DNA of 56,158 nucleotides from positions 1 to 56,158 of the forward strand of contig CAYUIG010000023.1 of NCBI GenBank assembly GCA_964444685.1. Reading direction: 5' to 3'. The stretch is from CAYUIG01 sp964444685 (GTDB lineage Bacteria; Gemmatimonadota; Gemmatimonadetes; Longimicrobiales; RSA9). The notes under the pieces were generated by a model. It ran no database searches and was not told the origin of the DNA. It saw only the letters and a program-made list of their open reading frames with translations. Shown here piece after piece: positions 17,623 to 26,875 of this stretch (position 1 is its first letter; each line of letters begins with the position of its first letter). Position numbers and translations under genes: made by a program.

Positions 17623-18735
17623 ATGACACGGTGGAAACGTGCGATCGCCAGGCTGGCGGCAAGGATCGAGGGGCACCTCGATGGGGCACCGCCGCGCCCG
17701 CGCCGCATCGTCGTCTACCGCGGCTGGGGCGGCCCGGACGAGCTCATCATCAGCGGACGCGTCCTCGCCGATCCGCCGATCGGTCGCTCATCCGATCAGG
17801 ACTCGTGGTGGCACAACCTGCATGCATCCGTCCGGCGCCTGCAGTCGGGCGAGGTGCCTGCGGCGCGCGTCGTCGCAGCCATCGATGGGGATTCGGCGGA
17901 GGCGATTACCGACCGGGACGGCTACTTCCGCACGCGCCTGCGCCCGCGCAGGCTGCCGCACGATCGGGAGTGGCACCGCGTGCACGTGCGTGTTGCCGAT
18001 GAGCCCGGCATCGAAGGCGAGGGCTGGGCGCTCGTGCCGGCCGGCAGCGCGCGGCTCGGACTCATCAGCGATCTCGATGACACCGTCGTCCGCTCTGACA
18101 TCGGCAGCCTCTTCCGGATGTTCAGGACCGTCCTGCTGACCAACGCGCGCACGCGCCTGCCCTTCCCCGGCGTCGCACGCTTCTATGCGGCGCTGCGCGC
18201 GGGCGTGCACGGCGGCGATCGCAATCCTCTCTTCTACGTGTCCAGCGGACCCTGGAACCTGTACGAGATGCTCGTCGAGTTCATGGAGCATCACGGCATT
18301 CCCGACGGTCCGCTCGTGCTGCGCGACTGGGGCTTCACGGAAGAAGGGTTCCCTATCGGCGGCCACGCGAACCACAAGCTCTCGCATCTCCGGCACATCC
18401 TGACGCGTTATCCGGAGCTGCCGTTCCTCCTGCTCGGCGACAGCGGACAGCAGGATCCCGAAGTGTATCGCACCATCGCACTCGAGCATCCGGGCCGCAT
18501 CCCCGCGGTGTACATCCGCGACGTCGCCACCAGCCCCGCGCGCCGCGCCGCCGTGCGCGCGCTCGCCGAGGAGCTACGGAACGTGGGCACCGATCTCGTG
18601 GTGGCACAGGACACGATCGCCGCCGCCGCGCATGCGGCCGAGCGTGGCTGGATCCGGAGTGATGCGGTGGAAGAGGTGAAGCAGGAAGTGGCGAGCGGCG
18701 GGCGGCCCGTCCCCACGACGGAGACGGGCCGCTGA
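17623..18735 (+). CDS. App1-like phosphatidate phosphatase (DUF2183)
   Basis: A 370-aa protein starting at ATG 17623; a longer in-frame extension upstream is antisense to the SRAP gene and is ignored. The N-terminal third is a beta-sandwich region (IVVYRGWGGPDELIISGRV, DGYFRTRLRP). The C-terminal half is a HAD-like catalytic domain of the App1/DUF2183 family: GLISDLDDTVVRSD carries the DxDxT nucleophile, FYVSSGPWNLYEML is motif II, and LLLGDSGQQDPEVY is the acidic motif IV. Yeast App1 converts phosphatidate to diacylglycerol; bacterial members are uncharacterised, and here a cytoplasmic phosphatase on lipid-like substrates is inferred. It is convergent with 18743-19213. Confidence 0.88.
   Translation: MTRWKRAIARLAARIEGHLDGAPPRPRRIVVYRGWGGPDELIISGRVLADPPIGRSSDQDSWWHNLHASVRRLQSGEVPAARVVAAIDGDSAEAITDRDGYFRTRLRPRRLPHDREWHRVHVRVADEPGIEGEGWALVPAGSARLGLISDLDDTVVRSDIGSLFRMFRTVLLTNARTRLPFPGVARFYAALRAGVHGGDRNPLFYVSSGPWNLYEMLVEFMEHHGIPDGPLVLRDWGFTEEGFPIGGHANHKLSHLRHILTRYPELPFLLLGDSGQQDPEVYRTIALEHPGRIPAVYIRDVATSPARRAAVRALAEELRNVGTDLVVAQDTIAAAAHAAERGWIRSDAVEEVKQEVASGGRPVPTTETGR
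18702..18732 (+). other. Hairpin at the 3' end of the App1-like gene
   Basis: GCGGCCCGTC (18702-18711) and GACGGGCCGC (18723-18732) form a perfect 10-bp stem ending directly before the stop codon. No U-run follows. It may be a bidirectional stabiliser or weak terminator between convergent genes. Confidence 0.4.
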
Positions 18736-18742
18736 ATCGAAT

Positions 18743-19213
18743 TCAGTCGTCGTCCGCCGTTACGTCCAGGTTGAACTGCATGTAGCCGAGAAGGTTCTGT
18801 GCGAGGCCCACGGCGTCGGGGTACACCGAGTCACCCCAGCTGAAGCCGTCGGTCAGACTCACCGAGAAGCGCTCGCGCGCCGCACCCTCCATGCCGTCCG
18901 TCCGCCGCCACCGCTTCAGCTCGCCGTATGCGCTCGAAACGTAGAGCGACACACCGGCCGATGCGCCGCGCGGCTCCAGTCGGACTTCGAAGCCCGCCGT
19001 CGGATGCACGAGCGTCTCATCCGCCGCCGGCCGTCCGACGACTTCCACATCCAGTCCCGGGACTCGCTTCGACAACTCCCGGAACTCCCGCTCGAGCGCC
19101 GTTATGCGCGCCGCCGTTGCATCCGCTTCCAATGGTCCCCCCGGGCTTCGCCAGCGACGAGCCGACTCGGCGGATCCGCGCGCGTCCCCGCGCCCCTCCC
19201 TCACGTCCGACAT
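18743..19213 (-). CDS. Hypothetical protein with coiled-coil segment
   Basis: A protein of about 156 aa starting at ATG 19211-19213 (MSDVREGRGDAR), with GAGGA just upstream; a longer frame to 19318 is Arg-rich and unlikely to be translated. Residues about 22-50 (LEADATAARITALEREFREL) form a short coiled coil. The middle is a compact beta-rich region (AGFEVRLEPRGASAGVSLYV). The end, LLGYMQFNLDVTADDD, is acidic. No signal peptide or known motif is visible. It stands alone between convergent neighbours, 7 bp from the end of the App1-like gene. Confidence 0.65.
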   Translation of the reverse strand: MSDVREGRGDARGSAESARRWRSPGGPLEADATAARITALEREFRELSKRVPGLDVEVVGRPAADETLVHPTAGFEVRLEPRGASAGVSLYVSSAYGELKRWRRTDGMEGAARERFSVSLTDGFSWGDSVYPDAVGLAQNLLGYMQFNLDVTADDD

Positions 19214-19320
19214 GGTCCTCGAACACTCCCGCGCGGCCGGCTGCGCACCCCCGCGCCCCTCGTCATGGACTCTGCTTCGATATCGTCGAAGATGGCTCCG
19301 GAAGGGGCCCGGGGGCAAGG

Positions 19321-19341
19321 AAAAAATGGGCGACTTCGCCC
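19321..19341 (-). terminator. Intrinsic terminator for the acyl-CoA oxidase-side transcript
   Basis: On the minus strand GGGCG-AAGT-CGCCC (19328-19341) is followed by A then TTTTTT (19321-19326), about 60 bp past the stop at 19402. Confidence 0.85.
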
Positions 19342-19401
19342 CTTCCGGCCGCCCGTGGCGCCCTCTGGGACCTGCTTCCTAACCCGCTGCGGTGCAACGA
19401 A

Positions 19402-21321
19402 TTACGAAACAGGGCCTCGGCGGACCAGCGGCGGCAGCAGGGGCTCGGGAATGCCGAATCCGTCGGCCAGCGGAACGGCCGCCGGACGCACCCGTGAGAC
19501 CAGCCGATTGACCATCTCACGCACCGCCTTGGACTTGCCCGATTCGAGGTATCCGGCCTCGAGGAACCAGGCCCGATCCCGCTCGATCGCGGCGAGGGCG
19601 AAGAGGGCGCCGAGGGGCCGGAGGGCGTCGGCGAGAGGGCCGGGCGCCGCGGCAATACCGGCCTGGAAGCGCTCGAGGAGGAGTCTCTCGATGTGGGCGG
19701 TGGCCAGGGCGGACGCGTGGTCCTGGCAGGCGTTGAAGGCGTCGAAGGGGGTCTGGCCGTCCCCGATCCGGCGGCGGAGCCGTCGCGCGAGGGAGGCGAG
19801 CAGGCGCTCCTCGCGGTACTCGAACGCCGCGCGGTGGAAGTCCGGGTCGAGGAGGTGGTCTTCGTCGGTGCGGCGCGTGATGACCGGGTTCAGCTCGGTG
19901 ATGCGCGTCGCCGCGCGGCCGGTGATGTAGCGGACGGCGCCCCATGGCCCGAGGTCGCCGAACTCCTCGCGGTACTCGGTGAGCAGGGCCCGAGCGACGA
20001 GCTGCAGCAGCACCGGGTTCGCACCCTCGAACGTGGTGAAGACGTCGGTGTCGGCGAGGAGCGCGGGGATGCGGTTGACGGACATGTAGCCCTGTCCGCC
20101 GGCGGCCTCGCGACAGGCGAGCAGGGTGTCGACGGCGTGTGCGGACGCGTAGGCCTTGAAGCCCGCGGCGCGGGCTTCGATCTCGCGTGCGTTGTGCTCG
20201 TTGCGCTCGGGCAGCGTGCGGATCAGGTCCTTGAGTGCGAAGTCGAGGGCGTACGTGGTCGCGAGTCTCGGCAGCAGACGTCGCTGCATGTCGAGGTAGT
20301 CGAGGACGGGGATCTCGCGGCCGGCCTCGGGGCCGAACTGCCGTCGGGCGTCCGTGTAGCGGAGCGCGATCGTGAGCCCGGTCTTGGCGGCGTTCATGGC
20401 CGCGGCCGCGATGCTGACGCGGCCGACGACGAGCGCGCCGAGCATGGTGAAGAAGCGGCGGCCGGACTCTGCGATGGGGCTGTGGTAGCTGCCGTCCTCG
20501 CGCACTTCGGCGTAGCGGTCGAGCAGATGGTCGCGCGGGATGCGGACGTGGTCGAACGCGATGCGCCCGTTGTCCACGCCATTCAGTCCTTCCTTCGGTC
20601 CGCAGTCCTCGATCGAGATGCCGGGAAGTGTGCGGCCATCTGCGTCGCGCAGTGGCACGACGAGCGCGTGCACGCCGCGCCCTTCCCCACCGGTGACGAG
20701 CTGCGCGAACACGACGGCCATGCGGCCGTGCAGCGCCGCATTCCCGATGTAGTCCTTGCGTGCGCCCGGCTCGGGCGTGTGGACCACGAACTCGCCCGCG
20801 TCGCGGTCGTACGTAGCGGTCGTGCGGATCTCGCGCACGTTGGAGCCATGATCCGTCTCGGTCATGGCGAAGCAACCGGGCAGCCTGAGCGCGCCGATGT
20901 CCGCCAGCCAGCGTTCGTGGTGCGTGCGTGTGCCGAGCCAGAAGATGCTGCCGCCGAAGAGGCCGAACTGCACGCCGAACTTCACGAGCAGGCTGATGTC
21001 GTGATACGCCAGCGTCTCGAAGACGGCGATCGACTGCGTGGCATCGTGCCGGCCGCCGAACTCGCGCGGATAGGCGAGCGCGCCGAACCCTGCAGCCGCG
21101 AGCTCGCGCAGCCATTCGAGTACACGTTCGCGATGTGCGTGCCGATCTTCGGGCACATCGCGCAGGAACGAGGGCGATGTGAGGAGTTCGAGGACGCGAG
21201 CGCGCAACGGCGCGTTGTCGCCATCGAGCAGCGCGTGCAGCGCCTGCGGATCCGGAAGCGGGGAGGCCGGCGCAGCCTGATCGGGCTGCGCCGGCCTCTC
21301 ACGCGGAGTCTTCCGCGCCAT
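19402..21321 (-). CDS. Acyl-CoA oxidase / dehydrogenase family protein
   Basis: A 639-aa flavoprotein, long like acyl-CoA oxidases rather than the roughly 380-aa dehydrogenases. It starts at ATG 21319-21321, 2 bp after the M14 peptidase stop (21324), so the two are cotranscribed. FAD/substrate motifs: GCFAMTETDHGSNVREI, GVDNGRIAFDHVRIPRDHLL, YTDARRQFGP and AGGQGYMSVNRI. Catalytic glutamate is in TTFEGANPVLLQ. An extended C-terminal helical domain follows (from about residue 470). The likely reaction is alpha,beta-dehydrogenation of an acyl-CoA. The N-terminal 30 residues are Pro/Ala-rich and probably disordered. Confidence 0.87.
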   Translation of the reverse strand: MARKTPRERPAQPDQAAPASPLPDPQALHALLDGDNAPLRARVLELLTSPSFLRDVPEDRHAHRERVLEWLRELAAAGFGALAYPREFGGRHDATQSIAVFETLAYHDISLLVKFGVQFGLFGGSIFWLGTRTHHERWLADIGALRLPGCFAMTETDHGSNVREIRTTATYDRDAGEFVVHTPEPGARKDYIGNAALHGRMAVVFAQLVTGGEGRGVHALVVPLRDADGRTLPGISIEDCGPKEGLNGVDNGRIAFDHVRIPRDHLLDRYAEVREDGSYHSPIAESGRRFFTMLGALVVGRVSIAAAAMNAAKTGLTIALRYTDARRQFGPEAGREIPVLDYLDMQRRLLPRLATTYALDFALKDLIRTLPERNEHNAREIEARAAGFKAYASAHAVDTLLACREAAGGQGYMSVNRIPALLADTDVFTTFEGANPVLLQLVARALLTEYREEFGDLGPWGAVRYITGRAATRITELNPVITRRTDEDHLLDPDFHRAAFEYREERLLASLARRLRRRIGDGQTPFDAFNACQDHASALATAHIERLLLERFQAGIAAAPGPLADALRPLGALFALAAIERDRAWFLEAGYLESGKSKAVREMVNRLVSRVRPAAVPLADGFGIPEPLLPPLVRRGPVS

Positions 21322-21323
21322 TC

Positions 21324-24092
21324 CTAACGGACGCGAGCCCGCTCGGCTCCGCCCGAGTAGATCGAGTTGAAGAGCAGCTTGAAGGTGCCGTGCGGCTGCG
21401 CACGGAACGCGATCTCCGGGCCGAAGAGGAACAGCGTGCCGTCCCCGACCGTGGCCTGTGCCGCCGCCACCGCGCCCTCGAGATGCTCCTCACCCCACGC
21501 CCAGCCGCTGCGCAGCGGCGCGGGCGAGTCGAACCACGCGATGGGCTGGATGCCCTGCGCGGCCGCCTCCGGGCCGAGGGTGAAGGACGGGCTGTTGTCG
21601 AACATGAAGTCCGCGTACTCGGGCATGCCGTGCGCCGCGGGCAGCGTATTGTCGACGCGCGCCTGGAGCAGTGACCCGGGCACGTAGAACTCCTCGGACT
21701 CGAGCTCGACGCCGTCGCGTGCGGGCGCGGGCGAGATCGGCAGACCGAGGTGACGCGCGAGCGACGTCGAACGGCCGATCGTCACGACCGTACCGCCATC
21801 CTCGAGGAACCGGCGGATCTGCGGGATCGTGCTGTCCACCGTCACGCTGCCGAGCATGTGCTGGAACTCCTGAGGGATGTTGGCGTTGTTGCCGCCGCCG
21901 AACCCGCCGCCACCGAAGCCGCCGCCGCCGCCGCCGGGAATGGCGCCATCGACGAACACCAGGACATCGAAGTCATCGTCGAGGTCGCCGGCGTTGAGGC
22001 GCTGCGGATATACGACCTCGAACGGGAACTCGAACTGCTCGAGGAGCCAGCGCGTCCAGCCGGAGGGCATGGAGCCGCCGTAGCGGTCCCACAGGCCTAC
22101 GCGCACGGGCTCGACGCGCAGCGCTTCCGCCTGCGGGCGCGCCGCGACCGCGGTGAAGTTCACGCCCTTGTCGCGCGCCACCGCCTCGAGAATCGGACGC
22201 ACGCCGCCGGCCTCGGGAATGAAGAACGTGCCGGCGGGATACTGCGTGCCGTCGACGGTGACGGCATCGGTCAGCCAGAAGACGTCCTTGTTCGCCGCCA
22301 TGAGGCGGTTGACGGCAATGAACGCATCGTTCACCTGGTGGCTCAGCAGGTAGCCCGCGCGCCCGTTGCCCGAGATGCGTCCGGGCGGCGGCGCCAGGTG
22401 GAATCCCTGGACGCGCTCGAACGGACCGTCGAAACCCTCGAGCACGCGATCGAACTGCACGCCCATCTGGAACGCGAGTGTCCAGCCTGCGTTGTCGTAC
22501 GGCGGCGTCGGCGCCGCGCCCGGATACGCGAAGTCATCCGGGTGGTCCTGCGGCTCGAACATGTCGAGCACGTGCGGGCGGAACGCCTGCGTCGTCTTCA
22601 CGACATACGACCCGGCCGGGTAGCGCTTGCCGTTCACCTCGAACGCCGACGTCGCGCGATCGACCTCGATGCCGGTCTCGAGCAGCGCCTCAACGAACTT
22701 CGTCGCCGTCGGGAAGTCGGGCTGGTCGGACGGAATGATGTAGCCGCGCGCATCACGCAGCGCCGGGTCGCGCAGCAGCCGCTGGAAGTCCTCCTGCGTG
22801 CCGCGCGCTGCGCCGCCGAAGCCGCCACCCTGTCCGCCCTGACCGCGATTGGCCGCCAGCGATTCCGCAGCCGCCGCGATGCGTCGCGGGTAGTGCGTCC
22901 AGTTGTCGCGGCTGCCGCGCTCGATCGAGTTGCGGCCCATCCGCCAGAAGTTGAAGAGGAAGTGATCCTTGTTGCGCGAAGCCAGATCCAGTACCGCCTT
23001 GTTCGCGGTTACCGAGTATTCGATCGACTGGCGGAAATGCCACGCCTGCGGCTCGATCGGCGCGGGCAGGTCTGCGCTGGGCAGCTGCCGCGACGTGAGG
23101 AACGGGATCTGCATAGGCGTCGGGTTGCCGATCGTCTCCGTCAGCAGCCCGATCATGTTGTGGAAGTACGTCGTCGTGCGCAGGCCGCCGTTCCACCACG
23201 TCGAGTAGCCGGCACCCGAGCGCATGGTGGCGCCCGGTTTCCCCTCGAGGATGAAGCGGTTGTGCATCGCCGCGCCCACCATGTCGATCCCCGTGACCAC
23301 GAGCGGATCGAAGTGATGGTTGAACGGATCGCGGAACGGCGGCGCGAAGAGCACCGTCCCCTGCGGGCCGGTCTGGTGATGGTTGTACACGATCTGCGGA
23401 TACCACTCGTGATACATCACCCGGTTCATGTTCTCGGTCTCGGGCTGCGCAGACATGTAGAAGTCGCGGTTGTTGTCGTGCCCGATGTACTTCTGGTAGA
23501 GCCGGGGAATGCCGCCCGTGGACCGCTCCGTGGGCTCCGGTACGCGCATGTACCAGTCGGAGACCAGCTCCATGCCGTCCGGGTTCGCGTGGACCGCGAG
23601 GATGATCACGTTGTCCAGGATGCGCAGCGTCTCCTCGTCCTGGCCGCTCACAAGCTGCCAAACGGTCTCCATGAGCTGCTGCGCGCCGAGCACTTCCGTG
23701 GCGTGCAGGCCGCCGTCGATCCAGACGATCGCCTTCCCTTCACGCGCGAGCGCGCGCGCTTCCTCCTCCGAGACGCGGGCGCGGCCGAGCGTCTCCGCGA
23801 TCTGGCGGTAGCGTTCGAGGCGCTGATGATTCGCCGGCGAGGTGACGATGGCCATGAGCTGCGGCCGTCCCTCGGCCGTGGTGCCGATCGTGTCCAGGAC
23901 CATCCGGTCGGACTCGCGCGACAGCTTCTGCCAGTAGGCCGTGAGCTCGGTGTAGTTCGGCAGCACGTAGTCGGCGCCGATCGGGTGCCCGAACTGCTGT
24001 TCGGGGCTCGTGAGCTGCTGCGCGCGCGCGGCCGGCGCGAGGAACAGGAGCGCCGCGAGCGGCGCGAGCAGCGAGTGGACGCGAAGCCGCAT
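21324..24092 (-). CDS. Secreted M14 zinc carboxypeptidase with C-terminal GATase-like domain
   Basis: A 922-aa protein. ATG 24090-24092 has GGAGG 4 bases upstream and opens a signal peptide (LLAPLAALLFLAPAARAQ); the frame continues upstream but without a start signal. Residues about 30-400 are the M14 fold: IDGGLHATEVLGAQQL holds the HxxE zinc pair, HANPDGMEL follows, and YNHHQTGPQGT carries the later His. Two glycine-rich loops occur (near residues 420 and 715; GGGGGFGGGGFGG). The C-terminal third has VLVFVDGAIP, IRRFLEDGGTVVTIGRSTSL and GDGTLFLFGPEIAFR, a class I glutamine-amidotransferase-like layout used as a non-catalytic domain in this M14 subgroup. It should degrade peptides outside the cell. 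Cotranscribed with the oxidase gene 2 bp downstream. Confidence 0.9.
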   Translation of the reverse strand: MRLRVHSLLAPLAALLFLAPAARAQQLTSPEQQFGHPIGADYVLPNYTELTAYWQKLSRESDRMVLDTIGTTAEGRPQLMAIVTSPANHQRLERYRQIAETLGRARVSEEEARALAREGKAIVWIDGGLHATEVLGAQQLMETVWQLVSGQDEETLRILDNVIILAVHANPDGMELVSDWYMRVPEPTERSTGGIPRLYQKYIGHDNNRDFYMSAQPETENMNRVMYHEWYPQIVYNHHQTGPQGTVLFAPPFRDPFNHHFDPLVVTGIDMVGAAMHNRFILEGKPGATMRSGAGYSTWWNGGLRTTTYFHNMIGLLTETIGNPTPMQIPFLTSRQLPSADLPAPIEPQAWHFRQSIEYSVTANKAVLDLASRNKDHFLFNFWRMGRNSIERGSRDNWTHYPRRIAAAAESLAANRGQGGQGGGFGGAARGTQEDFQRLLRDPALRDARGYIIPSDQPDFPTATKFVEALLETGIEVDRATSAFEVNGKRYPAGSYVVKTTQAFRPHVLDMFEPQDHPDDFAYPGAAPTPPYDNAGWTLAFQMGVQFDRVLEGFDGPFERVQGFHLAPPPGRISGNGRAGYLLSHQVNDAFIAVNRLMAANKDVFWLTDAVTVDGTQYPAGTFFIPEAGGVRPILEAVARDKGVNFTAVAARPQAEALRVEPVRVGLWDRYGGSMPSGWTRWLLEQFEFPFEVVYPQRLNAGDLDDDFDVLVFVDGAIPGGGGGGFGGGGFGGGNNANIPQEFQHMLGSVTVDSTIPQIRRFLEDGGTVVTIGRSTSLARHLGLPISPAPARDGVELESEEFYVPGSLLQARVDNTLPAAHGMPEYADFMFDNSPSFTLGPEAAAQGIQPIAWFDSPAPLRSGWAWGEEHLEGAVAAAQATVGDGTLFLFGPEIAFRAQPHGTFKLLFNSIYSGGAERARVR

Positions 24093-24227
24093 CGATCCTC
24101 CACATCTGCGGTCAGGATGCGCGCCGAAGCGACGCGCGGTACGGGGTTCCAAGGGGCGTAGCATAGCGAATCCGGGCCGCGCCGGCCACTTTGAGCCGAA
24201 ACTCGGACCCGGACTCCAGGAGGTGCC

Positions 24228-24626
24228 GTGGGAGAGATCGTTTTCGCCGCCCATTCGGGGCTGCGCTACCTCGTCCTGCTCGCCGCGCTGTTCGCGCTGA
24301 TCGCCGCGGGCCTCGACCTCCGGGGCCCGGCGCCCGGCCGCGCAGCCACCGTCGCGACGAAGATCTTCGAGCGCGTGCTGGATCTTCAGATCCTGCTCGG
24401 CATCCTCGTGCTCCTCACGCGTCCATTCGTGGCGCGGAACATCGGCCACATTGCGCTGATGATCCTGGCGGCCGGGGCGCTGCACGGCTTCTCGAAGGCC
24501 GCGAGCAAGCGGCCGGCCGGGAACGCTGCGGGATTCCGCCTGGCCGGGATCGCGCTGGCGCTGCTGCTCATCGTGGCCGGCATCCTCGCCATCCGCAGCA
24601 GCCTGTTCGCTTCGACGGCGATGTAG
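24228..24626 (+). CDS. Four-helix integral membrane protein
   Basis: A 132-aa protein starting at GTG 24228 with AGGAGG upstream. It has four hydrophobic segments (LVLLAALFALIAAGLDL, LQILLGILVLLTRPF, IALMILAAGALHGFS, GIALALLLIVAGILAI) and short loops. His residues near helices 1 and 3 (FAAHSGLRYL, HIALMILAAGALHG) are positioned as in small haem- or copper-associated membrane proteins, but that is only suggestive. It is divergent from the M14 peptidase gene and convergent with the GGDEF gene. Confidence 0.75.
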   Translation: MGEIVFAAHSGLRYLVLLAALFALIAAGLDLRGPAPGRAATVATKIFERVLDLQILLGILVLLTRPFVARNIGHIALMILAAGALHGFSKAASKRPAGNAAGFRLAGIALALLLIVAGILAIRSSLFASTAM

Positions 24627-24632
24627 GCGGCG

Positions 24633-25559
24633 TCAGGACGGCGCGCCGCGGCGCCGGCGCGTAACGGCGGGCGTCACAGATCCGACCTGGTCGAAGATGC
24701 GCGTCGTGTCGCCGCCGACGCCCTTGGCGTCGTAGAGGGCGCGGTCGGCCGCCACCAGCAGGTCGTCCGCCGTCTTCATCCACGGCTCGAACTGCGCCAC
24801 ACCCGCGCTCACCGTGAGTGCGCCGCGCGCCGGCTGCATGTCGTACACTGCGGAGCGGACGCGGCTGATGAACACGCCGGCGCCATCGAGGTCGGAAGCG
24901 GACAGGATGGAAACGAACTCGTCGCCGCCGTATCGGCCGGTGATGTTCATGGCGCGCGTGTGGCGCTTGAGCGCGACGGCGAACGCGCGCAGCGCCTCGT
25001 CGCCGGCAAGGTGGCCGTAGCGGTCGTTGTACTGCTTGAAGCCGTCGAGGTCGAAGAAGACGACGGCGAGCTTGCGGCCGCGCCGCGCGGCCGCGAACTC
25101 CTGCTGGAGCACCAGCCGCACGTGACGGCGGTTGGGCAGGCCCGTGACGTCATCCACGAGCGACAGCGTCTCCGCGTCGAGACGCGCGCGGTGCAGCATC
25201 TCGGTGAGCACACCGACCCCCAGCGACAGCGCGATGTAGATCACGAGGACCAGCATGAGCAGCGGCCACTGGTCGATCGTGCCGCCGGTGGCGAGCAGCA
25301 CGGTCTGGGCGAGGACGAGCACGGCCATGCCGATGGCAAGGGCGGTGGCCGCACCGCGCCAGCCCCGGTAGTACGCCAGCAGGAAGGCCGGAATCAGCGC
25401 GAGCAGCCAGAGCAGCACGTCGTAGTCCGTCGTCGCCACGGGCTCGACGAACGTGGCGACGAGCGGTACGGCCAGGGCGAGGAACGAAATGACCAGTGCG
25501 CGCGCGGGCACATGGGCGGGGATACGGCGCAGAGTGCGGCCGGGTTCGCGCTTCGTCAT
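24633..25559 (-). CDS. Membrane GGDEF protein (diguanylate cyclase)
   Basis: A 308-aa protein. ATG 25557-25559 is chosen because the first membrane helix follows directly. Five or so hydrophobic segments occupy residues about 18-130 (ALVISFLALAVPLVATF, VLLWLLALIPAFLLAYY, ALAIGMAVLVLAQTVLL, LLMLVLVIYIALSLGVG). The GGDEF domain follows, with DDVTGLPNRR, FFDLDGFKQYNDRYGH, the RYGGDEF active loop, and ADRALYDAKGVGG. The loop is intact, so c-di-GMP synthesis is expected. No RxxD inhibitory I-site precedes GGDEF, so product feedback may be weak. No sensor domain other than the membrane region. It is divergent from the ATP-grasp gene at 25670. Confidence 0.9.
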   Translation of the reverse strand: MTKREPGRTLRRIPAHVPARALVISFLALAVPLVATFVEPVATTDYDVLLWLLALIPAFLLAYYRGWRGAATALAIGMAVLVLAQTVLLATGGTIDQWPLLMLVLVIYIALSLGVGVLTEMLHRARLDAETLSLVDDVTGLPNRRHVRLVLQQEFAAARRGRKLAVVFFDLDGFKQYNDRYGHLAGDEALRAFAVALKRHTRAMNITGRYGGDEFVSILSASDLDGAGVFISRVRSAVYDMQPARGALTVSAGVAQFEPWMKTADDLLVAADRALYDAKGVGGDTTRIFDQVGSVTPAVTRRRRGAPS

Positions 25560-25669
25560 CGCTCGGGTCCTGTAGTCCTCGGGAAGCATAGCGCGCGCGG
25601 GGCGCGGCCACCATGCTTCGCGCGGCGGCATCCGCATGATAGATTGCCGCCCCCGCGCAAGGAGGCGGA

Positions 25670-26872
25670 ATGGCGGACGACCGGCCCGTCGTGCTCTGCA
25701 TCGCGAGTTACCGCAAGGGCGACGCCTTCCTCGAGGCGTGCGCCGCCGCGGGTGCGCGCGTCGAGTTCCTCACGGCCGAGGAGCTGAAGGACGCGGACTG
25801 GCCGCGCGCCGCGATCACCGGCTTCCACTGGCTGCCCTCGGTGCAGGACTTCGAGAAGGTGCGCGATGGCGTCTCGTGGCTGGCGCGCACGCTGCCGATC
25901 GGCCGCATCGTGGCACTGGATGAGTTCGACCTCGAGGTCGCGGCCGGGCTGCGCGAGCACCTGCGCGTGGCGGGCCCCGGCGTCACCGCGACACGTGCGT
26001 TCCGCGACAAGCTGGTGATGCGCGAAGCGGCCGCCGCGGGCGGCATCCCGATGCCCGAGTTCACCGGCGTGTTCCACGACGACACCGTACGTGCATGGCT
26101 GGAGCGCGTGCCGCCGCCGTGGCTGCTCAAGCCGCGCACGGAGGCGTCGGCGGTCGGCATCAGGAAATGCAGCCGCGCCGACGAGGTGTGGCACTACCTC
26201 GGCGAGCTGGGCGACCGGCGCTCGCACTTCCTCCTCGAGCGCTACATCCCCGGCGACGTCTGGCACGCGGACGGCATCATCGCCGACGGTGAGCCGGTCT
26301 TCCTCGAGGTGCATCGCTACGACCGCCCGCCGTTCGACGTGATGCACGGCGGCGGCCTCTTCATCACACGCACGGCGGAGCGCGATGATCCGGCGGCCAC
26401 GACGTTGCGTGCGCTGGCTATCGACACGGCGCGTGCGCTCGGCCTCGTGGACGGCGCGCTGCACGCCGAGTACATCCGCGCTGCGACGGGCCGCTTCCAC
26501 TTCGTCGAGCTGGCCGCGCGCGTGGGCGGCGCGAACATCGCCGAGATGGTCGAAGCGGCGACGGGCGTGAATCTCTGGCGCGAATGGGGACGGCTCGAGG
26601 TCGCACGTGCCGCGGGTCGGCCGTACGAAGCGCCGCCCGCGCGGACCGGATACGCGGGCGTGCTGATCTCCCTGGCGCGGCAGGAGTGGCCGGACACGAG
26701 TGGCTACGATGCGCCCGAGATCGTATGGCGGCTCGACAAGCGGCACCACGCGGGTCTCATCATCTCTGCGGACGATCCGGGCCGGGTTGCAACACTGCTC
26801 ACAGAGTACGCGCGCCGTTTCGCCGACGAGTTCCAGGCGGTGCTGCCCGCGCCGGACAAGCCGACGGCCTGA
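25670..26872 (+). CDS. ATP-grasp ligase
   Basis: A 400-aa protein with a strong ribosome binding site (AAGGAGG) before ATG 25670. ATP-grasp layout: FRDKLVMREAAAAGGIPMPEF (pre-ATP-grasp to A-domain junction), PPWLLKPRTEASAVGIRKC (ATP-binding lysine and flexible loop), LERYIPGDVWHADGI, and FVELAARVGGANIAEMV, which supplies Mg-binding Glu and Asn. Such enzymes join a carboxylate to an amine through an acyl-phosphate. The substrate is unknown. The next gene, an esterase, starts 3 bp after its stop. Together with the reverse-strand ligases at 28669-32080 it suggests stepwise assembly of a peptide-like compound. Confidence 0.88.
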   Translation: MADDRPVVLCIASYRKGDAFLEACAAAGARVEFLTAEELKDADWPRAAITGFHWLPSVQDFEKVRDGVSWLARTLPIGRIVALDEFDLEVAAGLREHLRVAGPGVTATRAFRDKLVMREAAAAGGIPMPEFTGVFHDDTVRAWLERVPPPWLLKPRTEASAVGIRKCSRADEVWHYLGELGDRRSHFLLERYIPGDVWHADGIIADGEPVFLEVHRYDRPPFDVMHGGGLFITRTAERDDPAATTLRALAIDTARALGLVDGALHAEYIRAATGRFHFVELAARVGGANIAEMVEAATGVNLWREWGRLEVARAAGRPYEAPPARTGYAGVLISLARQEWPDTSGYDAPEIVWRLDKRHHAGLIISADDPGRVATLLTEYARRFADEFQAVLPAPDKPTA

Positions 26873-26875
26873 GCC

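Noticed and set aside
19693..21327. A 544-codon frame on the plus strand
   Set aside because: Antisense to the acyl-CoA oxidase gene and lacking any family pattern.
21750..24161. An 803-codon open frame on the plus strand
   Set aside because: It is antisense to the M14 peptidase, with Arg/His-rich composition typical of a shadow frame in high-G+C DNA.
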